In this document: piece by piece, positions 38,257-47,239 of the stretch
Numbering within the stretch: the first letter of the stretch is position 1
Layout: each line of letters opens with the position of its first letter
NCBI GenBank assembly: GCA_964571275.1
Contig: CAZNCQ010000012.1
Span: 1-64,000 of the forward strand
DNA: 64,000 nucleotides
Source of the DNA: DASRQZ01 sp964571275
Lineage (GTDB): Bacteria; Myxococcota_A; Polyangia; Fen-1088
Reading direction: 5' to 3'
Made by a program: the position numbers and the translations under genes
Notes under the pieces: generated by a model
What the model was told of the DNA's origin: nothing
What the model saw: only the letters and a program-made list of their open reading frames with translations
The model's database searches: none

Positions 38257-39677
38257 CTACGGACTCTGAGCGTCGGCGGCGTCGCCGAAGGCCGCTGATT
38301 TCATGATCGCGTCGAGCAGGGACCCCTCGACCGCGATCCGATCCGCCGTGACCATGTATCCGGCCTGGAACACCTTCTGCCCGATGACGAAGAGGCACGA
38401 CCGCATGAACAAGACAGGGCCGCCCGCGTCCGTCCGAAGCGACGCCCAAGTCCGGATGCCGATGTGATCGCCTCCGCAGGTGGCCATCGCTCGCTTTTCC
38501 TCGCGGTAGTCGCCGCCGCGCGCGGCCACCGATATCATGTACTCCTGCGCGGTCATATCCGCCGCCCTCATCAGTGACCCGGCGCGATTGAATGGGAACA
38601 TGCTGAAGTGCACCTCTTCATTCGCCTCCTGCCCAATCCGCTTGAGCGAGACCTGCGCGGCGTCCGCGGCTTTTGCATGAAAACCCGCCGGGACCACCAC
38701 GTGGATGAAGCCGGGCATCGAGACGACTTTGCGAGCGGGGAACGTCTCGGGGAGGTTGCCGTCCATCGGGGACCGCATTGGCTGAACCGCGTCCCCGGCG
38801 AGCCTGAGGGCGGCCTCCGCTTCGCGCTTGCGCTCCAGCTCGACGGCCTCGTCGACCGTGCGCGGCCCTCTTCCGGCGCGAACCTCGTCCTGACCGGCGC
38901 GGCCCAGCGCCGCGGCCGTCGCGGCCGAGTCCTCCGCCCAGCCTCCCCTGGCGACCGGCCGGAGCGGTCCCGCGATCTCCTGGAAGTACCGCACCAGGAC
39001 GCTGGTGAGCTTCGCGTCCGGCTCGCCGTACAACCAAGGCGTGACCGGGCCGGGAATGGACGTCGCGCCCGGCAACAGCAACACCGCAGCCTCGTCGTTG
39101 GTGGCGTCATAGGCATAGGCCTGAACGCAACACTCCGGGCCGGCCGTGAACAACAGGATCTCTCGCGCGCCGAGCCGCAGCGCGGTGGCATGTCCGTCGC
39201 TCCGCGGNNNNNNNNNNNNNNNNNNNNNNNNNNNNNNNNNNNNNNNNNNNNNNNNNNNNNNNNNNNNNNNNNNNNNNNNNNNNNNNNNNNNNNNNNNNNN
39301 NNNNNNNACAGGATCTCTCGCGCGCCGAGCCGCAGCGCGGTGGCATGTCCGTCGCTCCGCGGGACGCCGGGAGCCGGACGCGGGGGGACCTTGCCCGTCC
39401 AGACGATTCCTCCGGCGGGGACGCAAGCGTCCCCGGTCAGAGTCACGGCCGTCGCGACACCACCAGCCTGAGTGACGCGCACGCGTTCGGCGTTCGCGCC
39501 GGCGTCGCCGCAGAGCGCCCCGGACACGGTCCACAGCCCCTGCAGAGTCGGATCCACGGTCGGCGGCTTCGGAGCGGGAGGGCCGGCCGGAAATACAAAG
39601 GCGACGGCGTGCGGTTCGAAAGCGGCCGCGACGAGAATGGTGAACACGACACTCCGAAGGCCGCGACCCGATCGCAT
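38257..39677 (-). CDS. Secreted protein of unknown function, split by a false assembly gap
   Basis: The start is ATG 39677 with AGGGAG eight bases upstream, followed by a Sec signal peptide (VVFTILVAAAFEPHAVAF). The N-terminal domain has GLWTVSGALCGDAGAN and WTGKVPPRP. A 100-N gap (39208-39307) follows, flanked by an exact 55-bp repeat. Removing the gap and one repeat (155 bp) leaves 1266 bp, in frame, a 421-residue protein. The C-terminal part (MPGFIHVVVPAGFHAKAADA, EEVHFSMFPFNRAGS, FMRSCLFVIGQKVFQAGYM) looks like an alpha/beta domain similar in outline to PsbP-like folds, but I do not recognise the family. Confidence 0.75.
39208..39307. other. False assembly gap (100 N)
   Basis: The 55 bases ending at 39207 (39153-39207) are repeated exactly at 39308-39362. 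This is what a scaffolder leaves when contigs overlap by one k-mer of 55. Collapsing it restores one reading frame across the gene. Confidence 0.9.
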
Positions 39678-40013
39678 GTGATCTCCCTGAGCCGTACTCG
39701 CCGCATTTCGTACGGTTGCCCGGCAGCCTAAGCGACGTGAACCGGTCGCACTGATCCGATCCTGATCCGAATCGGTGAGAGTTTTGACGCGGCGGCAGGT
39801 TCGCGGCCTCGGGCGTCGACGGAACCAGCGATGTCGGGACTTCCGAAACCGACTCAGCGCGGCTCAGGGTCGCGACCGCGGTCGGTCTGACGGTCGTCGC
39901 CATCGACTCCTGGTCGCGCGCGCCGGTTCGTTCCGACCCAGGATCGGTCACTCGCGATCGGCGTGGTCGCCGTCGAGCTCGACCCCGCTGACCACAGCGG
40001 TTCTCGACGCGGG
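39678..40013. promoter_or_regulatory. Spacer between kinase gene and secreted-protein gene
   Basis: This 336-bp region lies between minus-strand genes and should carry the promoter for the gene starting at 39677. TGATCCGATCCTGATCCG near 39752-39769 is a short direct repeat (TGATCCGA/TGATCCGA-like, 11-bp period). No gene is seen. Confidence 0.3.
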
Positions 40014-41816
40014 TCAGCGCGAGAGCGCGTCGCGCAGCCGCGCGAGGCGCGCGGTGACCTCGCGATCGCCGGCTCGGCGCTCCAGATCTTTCTCCAGCGC
40101 GGGGATCGCGTCGGCGCCATAGATGTCGCGGATGGCCCGCGCGGCGGGCCGACCTGCGACGGGATGCGCGGCGGCCTTGAGCAGATCCGCGAGCATCTGC
40201 GCATCGCCCCGACAGGTTGAATCGACGCGATAGGCGTGCAGGTACCGGTCCACCGAGTCGCTCAACCAATCGAGCTGCGCGTAGGCGCGTCCGAGCAGGA
40301 GCCATGGGCGCGGGTCGTCAGGATTCTGGTGCGCGAATTCGTACGCGGGGAGAAGCGCCCGCTGGGACAGGCGCGCGCCGCGATTGAGTCGGTCGCGGAT
40401 CGGCCGGAGGGCGCGGGGAACCGGATCGAGCCACGGATCGCGCGCCCCTGGCGCCGAACCTGGATCCGTCTTCTCCTCGGGCTCCGGTGGCGGCGCCGGC
40501 GGCTTCCGATCTTCTACCGGCGCTTGTGCCTCCGCGGGCGGCGAAGCCGGCGGTTCGGGCTCAGGCGCCGGCTGCGGAGGGAGCGACGGCGCCGGCGGCA
40601 GCGATGCCGGAGCGGAAGCCGGCGATGAAGTCGGCGTCTGCTGCGCGAGCACCGCCGGTTTGGGTGGCGGAGATGGCGAAGGCGGCGAAGGTGTCGAAGA
40701 TGCCGGAGATGGCGCCGGCTTGGGTGGCGGCGGCGCGGGCAGCGCGGTGGTCTCGCCCGGCTTCGCCCGGTCGCGCCGTACATAGACCTCTACCGCGGCG
40801 ATTCCCACCGCGAGCGCGACCAGCAGGAAGGCGTGGCGCCAGAGACGCGCGCCCGAAGGCGACGCGCTGCGAGCGCGGGGCGTCGGTTTCTTTCGCGCTT
40901 CAGCGCGCCCGCCGCTCAACGCAGCGGCCGGCAGCTTGGCAGAGACCTCCTCCAGCGCCGCCAGCATCGCTGCCGCGTCCTTGAATCGCCCCGCCGGATT
41001 CTTGCTCATCGCCCGCGCGATCACCGTCTGAAACGACGCCGCGCGCGCGACGCGGGGCCGCACTTTCGCCAGCGACGGAACCGGCTGCGTGAGGTGCGCT
41101 CCGATGTAGCCTTCGGCGGAGTCGGCGACGAACGGACGCCGTCCGGCGAGAAGCTCGAAGAGCAGGACGCCGGCCGCGTAGACATCGGTCCTGGCATCCG
41201 CCGACGCGCCCTTCACCTGTTCGGGGGACATGTACGCAGGCGTTCCGATCACGGCCCCGGCGCGCGTGAGGTCGGCGGCGGTCCGCGCGCTCGAGCTCTC
41301 GAGAAACTTCACCATTCCGAAGTCCAGCAGCCGTACGTGATCGTCCTGGTCCGGCAGCGCCTGAAGGAACACGTTGGTGGGTTTCAGATCCCGGTGGACG
41401 ATTCCCTGGCCGTGAGCGAAGGCGAGCCCGCGCAACGTCTGGCGGGCGATGTTCAGCGCCCGCCAGAGCGGCACCGGTCCCTCCTTGATCAGGTCCCCCA
41501 GCGTCTTGCCCTGCAAGAGCTCCATCACCAGAAATGGCACGCCGCCGTCGATTCCGGAATCGGTCACCGGAACGACGTTGGGATGAGCGAGCACCGATAG
41601 CGCCCTCGCCTCGCGCTCGAAGCGGCGGCGCCACTCCGGGCTGGCGGCCGTCTCCTCGTGAAGCACCTTGATGGCAACGAAACGCCCGAGTTGGACTTGC
41701 AGCCCCCGGTAGACGACGCCCGCACCGCCTGCGCCGAGGCGCTCCAGCACCTCGTAGCGTCCGTCCAGCTTCCGTCCGATGAGCGGATCGGATGCGGCGT
41801 TGAGATCTCCGACCAC
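40014..41816 (-). CDS. Transmembrane Ser/Thr protein kinase with Pro-rich linker and helical C-terminal domain
   Basis: This 600-residue protein starts at GTG 41816. The kinase domain (about 20-285) has all key elements: glycine loop GAGGAG, VAIKVL lysine, catalytic loop VHRDLKPTN, DFGMV, GTPAYMSPEQ and DVYAAGVLLFELL. A juxtamembrane segment leads to one helix (HAFLLVALAVGIAAVEVYV, about 327-345). A Pro/Ser/Ala-rich stretch of about 110 residues spaces the membrane from a TPR-like helical domain (PWLLLGRAYAQLDWLSDSVD) that probably senses a ligand or binds a partner outside the cytoplasm. It is 53 bp downstream of the RDD protein gene and likely in the same operon. Confidence 0.92.
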   Translation of the reverse strand: MVGDLNAASDPLIGRKLDGRYEVLERLGAGGAGVVYRGLQVQLGRFVAIKVLHEETAASPEWRRRFEREARALSVLAHPNVVPVTDSGIDGGVPFLVMELLQGKTLGDLIKEGPVPLWRALNIARQTLRGLAFAHGQGIVHRDLKPTNVFLQALPDQDDHVRLLDFGMVKFLESSSARTAADLTRAGAVIGTPAYMSPEQVKGASADARTDVYAAGVLLFELLAGRRPFVADSAEGYIGAHLTQPVPSLAKVRPRVARAASFQTVIARAMSKNPAGRFKDAAAMLAALEEVSAKLPAAALSGGRAEARKKPTPRARSASPSGARLWRHAFLLVALAVGIAAVEVYVRRDRAKPGETTALPAPPPPKPAPSPASSTPSPPSPSPPPKPAVLAQQTPTSSPASAPASLPPAPSLPPQPAPEPEPPASPPAEAQAPVEDRKPPAPPPEPEEKTDPGSAPGARDPWLDPVPRALRPIRDRLNRGARLSQRALLPAYEFAHQNPDDPRPWLLLGRAYAQLDWLSDSVDRYLHAYRVDSTCRGDAQMLADLLKAAAHPVAGRPAARAIRDIYGADAIPALEKDLERRAGDREVTARLARLRDALSR

Positions 41817-41869
41817 GAGCCGCGACTATATCGCGGAACAACGCTCGCATGAGCCGCACCGCGATGGCG

Positions 41870-42319
41870 TCAGTGCGTCGGCCGTTCGAGGTAGACGACC
41901 TCGGTCCCGGCGAGGCGATCGTGCCATCCGCGCCGCCGCGGGCCCAGGATCCAGGCGAAGCCGAGGTAAAGGGGCATGCTGGAGAGGAGATACCCGAACA
42001 GCCGCAGCGCGCAGCGCCCGACGCCGAGTCGCTCGCCGCCGATCGGCACCACCCGGATGCCCATGATCCACTTCCCGGGTGTCTGCCCCGACGCGCGCCA
42101 GAATCCGACGTGATAGGCGACGATCAGCAGCGGCGCGCAGGCCAGCAGGAGCGCGGGCAGATCGATCGGGGGCGCGAATCGGTGCGCGGCTCGCGCCACG
42201 ACTTCGAGGAGCCAGGTCGCGGTTGCGACCGCCAGCGACACGATCGCGGCGTCGGTCGCGAAGGCCGCGAACCGCGTGACCAGCCCTGCGCGGGCGTTCG
42301 CTGACGGCGGTGGGATCAA
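41870..42319 (-). CDS. RDD family membrane protein
   Basis: This 149-residue protein shows the RDD pattern: early Arg (GLVTRFAAFATDAAIVSLAV), a second helix (LLLACAPLLIVAYHVGFW), the TPGKWIMGIRVV motif after helix two, and the late GWHDRLAGTEVVY with the conserved Asp. RDD proteins are small inner-membrane proteins, some with transport or stress roles. The start is taken as TTG 42319, overlapping the TGA of the upstream gene (TTGA), which indicates coupled translation. It sits between a hypothetical protein and a Ser/Thr kinase. Confidence 0.85.
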   Translation of the reverse strand: MIPPPSANARAGLVTRFAAFATDAAIVSLAVATATWLLEVVARAAHRFAPPIDLPALLLACAPLLIVAYHVGFWRASGQTPGKWIMGIRVVPIGGERLGVGRCALRLFGYLLSSMPLYLGFAWILGPRRRGWHDRLAGTEVVYLERPTH

Positions 42320-43011
42320 GGTGACCCGGCACCGCCGGAGCTCTTCCGCCGCGCGTGCGGCAGCAGATGGCCGACCACCGATTCGGCGAGCGCGTCGGCG
42401 CGCGCGGACCGCGCGCGCAGCTCGTTGAGCGCCGAGCGGCCCATCCCGGCGCTCTGCTCGCGGATCACCGACCGTAGCTGCGGGTTGCTGGCGATGCGAT
42501 CCAGGACGCGGCTCAGGCTCGTCGACGCCGCCGCGCCCGCCAGAGCTCGGGCGAGTTGCTCTTCGCGCCGCCCGATCTCGGCCAGGTTCAGGGCCGTCGT
42601 GCCGGCGCGCGTCCGGAGCTCATTCGACCACCGGCGGAGGTCGTCCGTCGGCAGCAGGCGGGCGGCGAAACGCAGGGAACGCGACGCGCGCGGCACGCCT
42701 GCCGCCAGGGCGCGCCCGCGCCGCATGAGCTGGCGCATCCGATGAGTCACCCATTCCGGGCCCGCGGCCAGCGCCCCGATCAAAAGATGTCGCGCCGAAG
42801 GTGGCGGCGGCGGCGGCGTGGTCGCGGTCGCCTCGTCGGGGAGCTCGCTGGGAGCGAAGCGCTGCAACGCCGAGCCGGTGTTTTCGATCGCCAGCAGTGT
42901 GCCGCCCACCACCAGGCGCAATACGAGCCGCGCCGCGCTGGGCGCCGTCGGGGTGTCGCTCGCGCCGCCGAGGCCGCCGGCATTTGCATCGGGTTGCAAC
43001 GGATCCCTCAT
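42316..43011 (-). CDS. Conserved-looking hypothetical protein, possibly membrane-associated
   Basis: This 231-residue protein starts at ATG 43011 (GTG 43026 is also possible). One moderately hydrophobic stretch (ARLVLRLVVGGTLLAIENTG) is followed by a Pro-rich segment and then a mostly helical Arg-rich domain (EEQLARALAGAAASTSLSRV, IASNPQLRSVIREQSAGMGR, LNELRARSARADALAESVVG). The late SLxRVLDRIAxNPQLRxVIREQS pattern is familiar from proteins encoded next to RDD genes in several bacteria. The stop overlaps the RDD start. Function unknown. Confidence 0.7.
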   Translation of the reverse strand: MRDPLQPDANAGGLGGASDTPTAPSAARLVLRLVVGGTLLAIENTGSALQRFAPSELPDEATATTPPPPPPSARHLLIGALAAGPEWVTHRMRQLMRRGRALAAGVPRASRSLRFAARLLPTDDLRRWSNELRTRAGTTALNLAEIGRREEQLARALAGAAASTSLSRVLDRIASNPQLRSVIREQSAGMGRSALNELRARSARADALAESVVGHLLPHARRKSSGGAGSP

Positions 43012-43128
43012 CGCGAACCTGGGCACCCGGTGCGCCGGTGCAACCGGCGCGCACGATCCCCTGCTTTGAAGGCTGCTCCCGGCTTCACGCGCTCAAAGCC
43101 CGTCGCACCTTGAAGCTAGGTGCACTAG

Positions 43129-44067
43129 GTGGCAGCACGGGTGCGTCGCGTGCGCGCATGCCGATGGGCGGCGATGGGCGCGGCCGTCGTGGTGGCGGCG
43201 CCACTGGCGGCCGGGTGCGGCGCAAACGAAAGCCCCGGGAGCGAAGCGGGGAACGACCACGCGGTCCCTGCGATGGTCAGCAACGGTGTCGTCTCGGTGC
43301 CGGTGTCGATCGCAGGCGCGATGACCATGCCGTTCCTGGTCGACACGGGCGCGGTCCTCACCAGGCTCGACCCGACGCGCTTCGGCGCGCTGGCGATCGC
43401 GCCGGGGCTCGCACACGTCTCGACGCTCGACGTGGGGAACGTTCATCTGAGCGACGTCGAGGTCGTCGCCGCGGGCCTGTGCGGCGCGGGAATGATGTGT
43501 CCCGGCACAGGGCCTGCCGGGCTGCTCGGCGGCGCGGTGATGGATGGTCTGGCCGTGACCATCGACTATCGGCGGCGCGCGGTCACCTTCGGCGACTTCA
43601 CGGCGCCAGCGGACGCGCGGGCGCCGGTCATGGTGTCGTTTGCACTGGAAGGGGGCGGCAGCGCGACGGTCGACGGTGTCGCGGTGACATTGCCCGCGAC
43701 GCGAATCTCCGTCGCCGTGGACATCGAGGGCATGCTCGTTCCGATGATCGTCGACACCGGCTCGAGCACGATGGTCCTCGGGCCCGCGCTCTACGACGCG
43801 ATCGTCGCCGACGGCCGGGCGCAGACCACGACCAACGTGAACACGGTGACGGGGACCGCGAGCGTTCCCTCGACGAAGCTGCGGGCCGTGACCCTGGGCG
43901 GAGCCGTGCAGTCCAGCGTTGCCGCGATCCGCTCACCGCTCGACATGAGCCTGCTGTCGCTCGAGGTCGGCCATCCCGTCCTGGGGCTGGTGGGCGGCGC
44001 TTACCTCGGGAACTACCTGACGACCATCGACTATCCCGCGCGACTCGTCACGCTGCGGCCCTACTGA
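43129..44067 (+). CDS. Lipoprotein with two aspartyl-protease (DTG) motifs, retropepsin-like
   Basis: This 312-residue protein starts at GTG 43129 with lipobox AAGC (Cys30). Two similar halves each carry a catalytic-type motif: FLVDTGAVLTRLD (about residue 67) and MIVDTGSSTMVLG (about 208), each in the hydrophobic-hydrophobic-DTG-x-x context of aspartyl proteases and each followed later by a LLGGA or LGLVGG flap-like region. Bacterial retropepsin-like proteins usually have one motif and dimerise; two in one chain would give a complete active site. It is probably displayed in the periplasm or at the surface. Confidence 0.82.
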   Translation: MAARVRRVRACRWAAMGAAVVVAAPLAAGCGANESPGSEAGNDHAVPAMVSNGVVSVPVSIAGAMTMPFLVDTGAVLTRLDPTRFGALAIAPGLAHVSTLDVGNVHLSDVEVVAAGLCGAGMMCPGTGPAGLLGGAVMDGLAVTIDYRRRAVTFGDFTAPADARAPVMVSFALEGGGSATVDGVAVTLPATRISVAVDIEGMLVPMIVDTGSSTMVLGPALYDAIVADGRAQTTTNVNTVTGTASVPSTKLRAVTLGGAVQSSVAAIRSPLDMSLLSLEVGHPVLGLVGGAYLGNYLTTIDYPARLVTLRPY

Positions 44068-44083
44068 CGTCCGGCACGAAGAG

Positions 44084-44767
44084 CTACGCCCACACCGTCT
44101 CGAGCAACGGCATCAGCGCCGTCAAGTCGCGTACGACCAGGTCGGCGCCGGCTGCTTCGAGTTGCTCGACGGTGTGCCATCCGGTGGCGACCGCGATGGA
44201 GCGGCAGCCGTTCTTCTTGGCGCAGTCGATGTCGCGGGGCGTGTCGCCGATGACGACGACGCGCCGCGGGTCCGGGGCCGCCCCGCGCGCGCGCCATTGC
44301 TCCATGGCGAGGCGGACGAGATCGGGTCGCGTCGGCGCGTCGTCGCCGAAGGCGCCCACGACGAATTGCTCGGGATCGATTCCGGCGGCGCGGAGCTTGA
44401 GCGGCACGGCGCGCGCGTAGTTACCGGTGACCAGGCCGAGCGTCGCGATCGGATCGTCGCGGAATGCGGCCAGGGCGGCGAGCACGCCGGGCAACAGCAC
44501 CGGCCGCCGATCGTCGTCGCCGAGCTCGCGTGCGAGCTCGACGAGGTACGCGTCGCGAAACGTCGGGTGCAGATGGCTGGGATCGTCGTGCCCCAGGCGC
44601 TGCGCGGCCTGCCCGAAGATCCAGGGATCGAGCGCGCCGCCAAAGTCGATTCCCTCGAGCGTGAAAGCGGGGCCGAGCAAGCTGCGGCCGACTCGTTCCA
44701 TCACGCGAAGGCCGACGCCCTGCGCCCGCAAGAGAGTGCCGTCGATGTCGAACAAGACCAGCCGCAT
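44084..44767 (-). CDS. HAD-family phosphatase, phosphoglycolate phosphatase-like
   Basis: This 227-residue protein starts at ATG 44767. It has motif I LVLFDIDGTLL with the nucleophile Asp, motif II LGLVTGNYARAV, a conserved Lys (VPLKLRAAGI), and motif IV VVVIGDTPRDIDCAKKNG. An alpha-helical cap lies between motifs I and II (about 20-85). This is a cytoplasmic HAD phosphatase of the PGP/Gph group acting on a small phosphate ester; substrate not predictable. It is the last of a minus-strand run from the pectinesterase gene but is unlikely to be functionally linked. Confidence 0.88.
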   Translation of the reverse strand: MRLVLFDIDGTLLRAQGVGLRVMERVGRSLLGPAFTLEGIDFGGALDPWIFGQAAQRLGHDDPSHLHPTFRDAYLVELARELGDDDRRPVLLPGVLAALAAFRDDPIATLGLVTGNYARAVPLKLRAAGIDPEQFVVGAFGDDAPTRPDLVRLAMEQWRARGAAPDPRRVVVIGDTPRDIDCAKKNGCRSIAVATGWHTVEQLEAAGADLVVRDLTALMPLLETVWA

Positions 44768-44820
44768 GAGTCGCGCCAGGATAGCGCGGTCCGCACCGGA
44801 TCGCGTCGCTGATCGCGCGG

Positions 44821-45459
44821 TTACTTGCACCCGCACGGGACGCAGGTTCGCGAGTCGTCACCGGAGTCCACGCGGCGCAGCGTCCCCGCGCGCAGCGCGA
44901 AGACCTCGTACCGTCCGATGGCGCATCCCGAATCCGTTGCGGCGCTTCGCCATTCGACCCGGATCGCGGTCTCACCGCCGCGCCGTCGTACGAAGAACGG
45001 TGTGACGGGCCCATCGTCGGTCGTGATGGCCAGCGGCGCCACGCCGCGCCAGACCGACCCGTGCCGCGACGCCACGAAGGTCTTGGTGACCGGGACGAAG
45101 TCGCCACTTTCGTTCTCGGACGACGCGCAGTCATCGGTGGACCGCCAGCTCACCTCGACGATTGCGTCGACGTCGCCGTCGTGGTCGAGATCCGGCCCAC
45201 AAAAGAGTCGGACCGCCCGATGGCAGTCGGCCGGCGGCCCGAAGGGGTCGTCGCCCTTCCATCGCAGCGCCGCGGCGACGGCGAGCAGCGCTGCCTCCTG
45301 GCGGGGCTCGACCAGCGTCCCGTCTGAGAGCGCTTCGGCGCAGCTGAACTGCAAGGGCTTGGGCCGAGGCGAGCCCTCCGTCGCGTTCGCGGCCGCTGCC
45401 CACAGCGATAGCACCAGACATACGTTCGCGACCCCGCGACGCCCGATCGTCGGCAGCAC
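44821..45459 (-). CDS. Secreted protein with a calcium-binding-like DxDxDG motif
   Basis: This 212-residue protein starts at GTG 45459; a signal peptide (VANVCLVLSLWAAAANA) precedes cleavage at about residue 26. It contains DLDHDGDVDAIVEVSW, an EF-hand or FG-GAP-like calcium loop, and several Cys (CAEALSDG, CHRAVRLFC, CVPCGCK at the end). It may report on or bind an extracellular ligand. No known family. It lies 40 bp after the PQQ-type lipoprotein gene and 53 bp before the HAD gene. Confidence 0.65.
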   Translation of the reverse strand: MLPTIGRRGVANVCLVLSLWAAAANATEGSPRPKPLQFSCAEALSDGTLVEPRQEAALLAVAAALRWKGDDPFGPPADCHRAVRLFCGPDLDHDGDVDAIVEVSWRSTDDCASSENESGDFVPVTKTFVASRHGSVWRGVAPLAITTDDGPVTPFFVRRRGGETAIRVEWRSAATDSGCAIGRYEVFALRAGTLRRVDSGDDSRTCVPCGCK

Positions 45460-45499
45460 CCCTCTATGTTGCGGGATCCCCCGCCAAAGTCGAATCGCC

Positions 45500-47104
45500 T
45501 CAGCGCCCGACCACGAACACCGTTCCGTTGCTGATGGCGTAGACCGCGCCGTCGGCGCCCACCGCCGTCGGGGTGTAGGCCTCGCCGAGGCCGTTGGTCA
45601 GGCGGATCTGCTGGCTCAATTGATTGGTCGACAGGTCCCAGCGATAGAGAATGCCGTCTTCGCTGTTGATCAACGCCGAGCTGGTTGCCGGATCGACGGC
45701 GGCGGAGTTGATGCACCACTCTTTGACGCCGCCGGAGACTTCGGGATCGCGGGTCGGCCCGAGGACGGTCAGCACCTCTTGCATGACGGTGACGCGGCTC
45801 AGGGAGTCGGGCTGGCCGGCCGACGGATCCAGAACCGCGACGCGATTGGCGCCGTCGCCGGTGATGCCGTGGCTGCCGTAGTTGTTGTACTTGGTGAGAA
45901 TCAGATAGCTCGAGCCGCCGGCGTACGAGGTCACCATGCCCGCGGGGACGATCGACGCGGTGTCGTCCCAGCCGAACGAGCCCGGGATCTTCTGCGTGCC
46001 CAGCGTGGAATCGAAATGCAGCATCCACCCACGGTCGTTGTGGTTCGTGTTTTCGAGCACGCCGAAGTAGACGTCTCCATCGGGGCCGACGGTCGGTGAG
46101 GCGGTGGAGTTGTCGGTGACGATCGCGTTCCCGCCGGCGGCCGGGTCGGTGAGCAGCGCTCGGGCGCGCATGGCCAGGGTCTGGGTATCGAGCGCGAGCA
46201 GATAGGCGGGCTCAGCGGAGCTGGTGCTGTCGAGCGCGTTGACCGCGACGTACAGCGTCTGCTCGTCCGTCGAGAGAGCCGGCGCGCTGTTGGTCGCCAG
46301 CTTGTCGATGGCCGCGTCGCCCGCCAGCGCGCTGGCCGCGGCCCAGGTGCCAGCGCCGTCCGCGCTCACGCGGGCGAGGCCGCTCGTCAAGCCGGCCGGA
46401 TTGTCGCCGGTGACCTGGAAGCCGAAGAACGCGTTTCGCTGCGAATCGAGCGTGATGGGCGTGTTGATGAAGACGCTGGAATCGAATGTCGCGGCTGCCG
46501 CTGAATAGGCGTCGGCGCCGTAAAACACGACCGATTGAATCGTCCCGGCGCTGGCGTCGGGCGCGTCGCGCACCAGCAGCTTGCCGCCGGCGCCCGCGGC
46601 GTAGAGTCGGGCGGGCGCGGAGCCGTCGGGCGCGGCCGCCGCCAGCGACAGGTTGTAGCTGGGGATCCAGTCAAAGGGCGGCAACCGATAGTCCGTGACG
46701 TACGACCAGATGAGCGCGCCGTTGCCGCCCGAGCGCGCTTCGATGTGGAAGACACCGGCGGCGCCCACCTTGATCGGCAGCAGCGCCGTGTTCTGGTCGG
46801 TGATCACGGGAGAGCCGTAGTGAACCAGCAGCTCGCCGTCGCTTTGATAGGGCGCGTTCAGATCGACGTGCTTGCGCCAGACGATCTGCCCCAGGTCTTG
46901 CGACGCGCCGGCGCTGAGCGCGTCGTGCTGCGCCTTGCGGCCGAACCCGAGCCAGGCGGGCCCACTCACGGGGGGCGCGGGGTCGGCGGGAAAGTGCTCC
47001 TCGATGGGATCCTGACTGCAACCGGCCAGGCACACCAGGCCGCCCACGACGCGGCTGGCGATCGCCAGCATCAAGGGAACCCGGGGATTGGCACGCTCCG
47101 GCAT
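45500..47104 (-). CDS. PQQ/beta-propeller-like lipoprotein
   Basis: This 534-residue protein starts at ATG 47104 (earlier in-frame starts lack a signal). Lipobox LAGC (Cys29). The mature part is built of beta-propeller blades: GSPVITDQNTALLPIK, RLYAAGAGGKLLVRD, SAPALSTDEQTLYVAVNALD, ASPTVGPDGDVYFGVLE, DGILYRWDLSTNQLSQ and AVGADGAVYAISNGTVFVV. The DGxVYxxxxxGxxxW rhythm is that of PQQ-like repeats, with no quinoprotein active-site Cys pair seen, so it is more likely a binding protein than a dehydrogenase. It is preceded by the pectinesterase gene, with a hairpin between them. Confidence 0.82.
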   Translation of the reverse strand: MPERANPRVPLMLAIASRVVGGLVCLAGCSQDPIEEHFPADPAPPVSGPAWLGFGRKAQHDALSAGASQDLGQIVWRKHVDLNAPYQSDGELLVHYGSPVITDQNTALLPIKVGAAGVFHIEARSGGNGALIWSYVTDYRLPPFDWIPSYNLSLAAAAPDGSAPARLYAAGAGGKLLVRDAPDASAGTIQSVVFYGADAYSAAAATFDSSVFINTPITLDSQRNAFFGFQVTGDNPAGLTSGLARVSADGAGTWAAASALAGDAAIDKLATNSAPALSTDEQTLYVAVNALDSTSSAEPAYLLALDTQTLAMRARALLTDPAAGGNAIVTDNSTASPTVGPDGDVYFGVLENTNHNDRGWMLHFDSTLGTQKIPGSFGWDDTASIVPAGMVTSYAGGSSYLILTKYNNYGSHGITGDGANRVAVLDPSAGQPDSLSRVTVMQEVLTVLGPTRDPEVSGGVKEWCINSAAVDPATSSALINSEDGILYRWDLSTNQLSQQIRLTNGLGEAYTPTAVGADGAVYAISNGTVFVVGR

Positions 47105-47194
47105 GGTGGTTACGTGGATGCTGCGCCGGGCGGCTCCTTCGATCAAGCCATCACGCGATTCCGCGCCGAGGTCGTGAAGCCGGGCGCGGGCCGG

Positions 47195-47225
47195 CTCCAG
47201 CGCGCGCGCTGAGCGCGCGCTGGAG
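47195..47225 (-). terminator. 13-bp perfect hairpin after the pectinesterase gene
   Basis: CTCCAGCGCGCGC (47195-47207) pairs with GCGCGCGCTGGAG (47213-47225) over a five-base loop, 14 bases after the pectinesterase stop at 47240 on the minus strand. No T-run follows. Its strength and position suggest it ends that transcript before the propeller-protein gene. Confidence 0.6.
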
Positions 47226-47239
47226 GCGAGGCGCGTGGC

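Noticed and set aside
38257..40305. Single 682-codon gene spanning the gap and the kinase end
   Set aside because: The upstream half reads in a different frame from the real N-terminus; collapsing the false gap gives a clean 421-residue protein starting at 39677.
45500..47104. Quinoprotein dehydrogenase reading of the propeller lipoprotein
   Set aside because: The vicinal Cys pair and calcium/PQQ ligands of such enzymes were not found, so only a propeller-like binding protein is supported.
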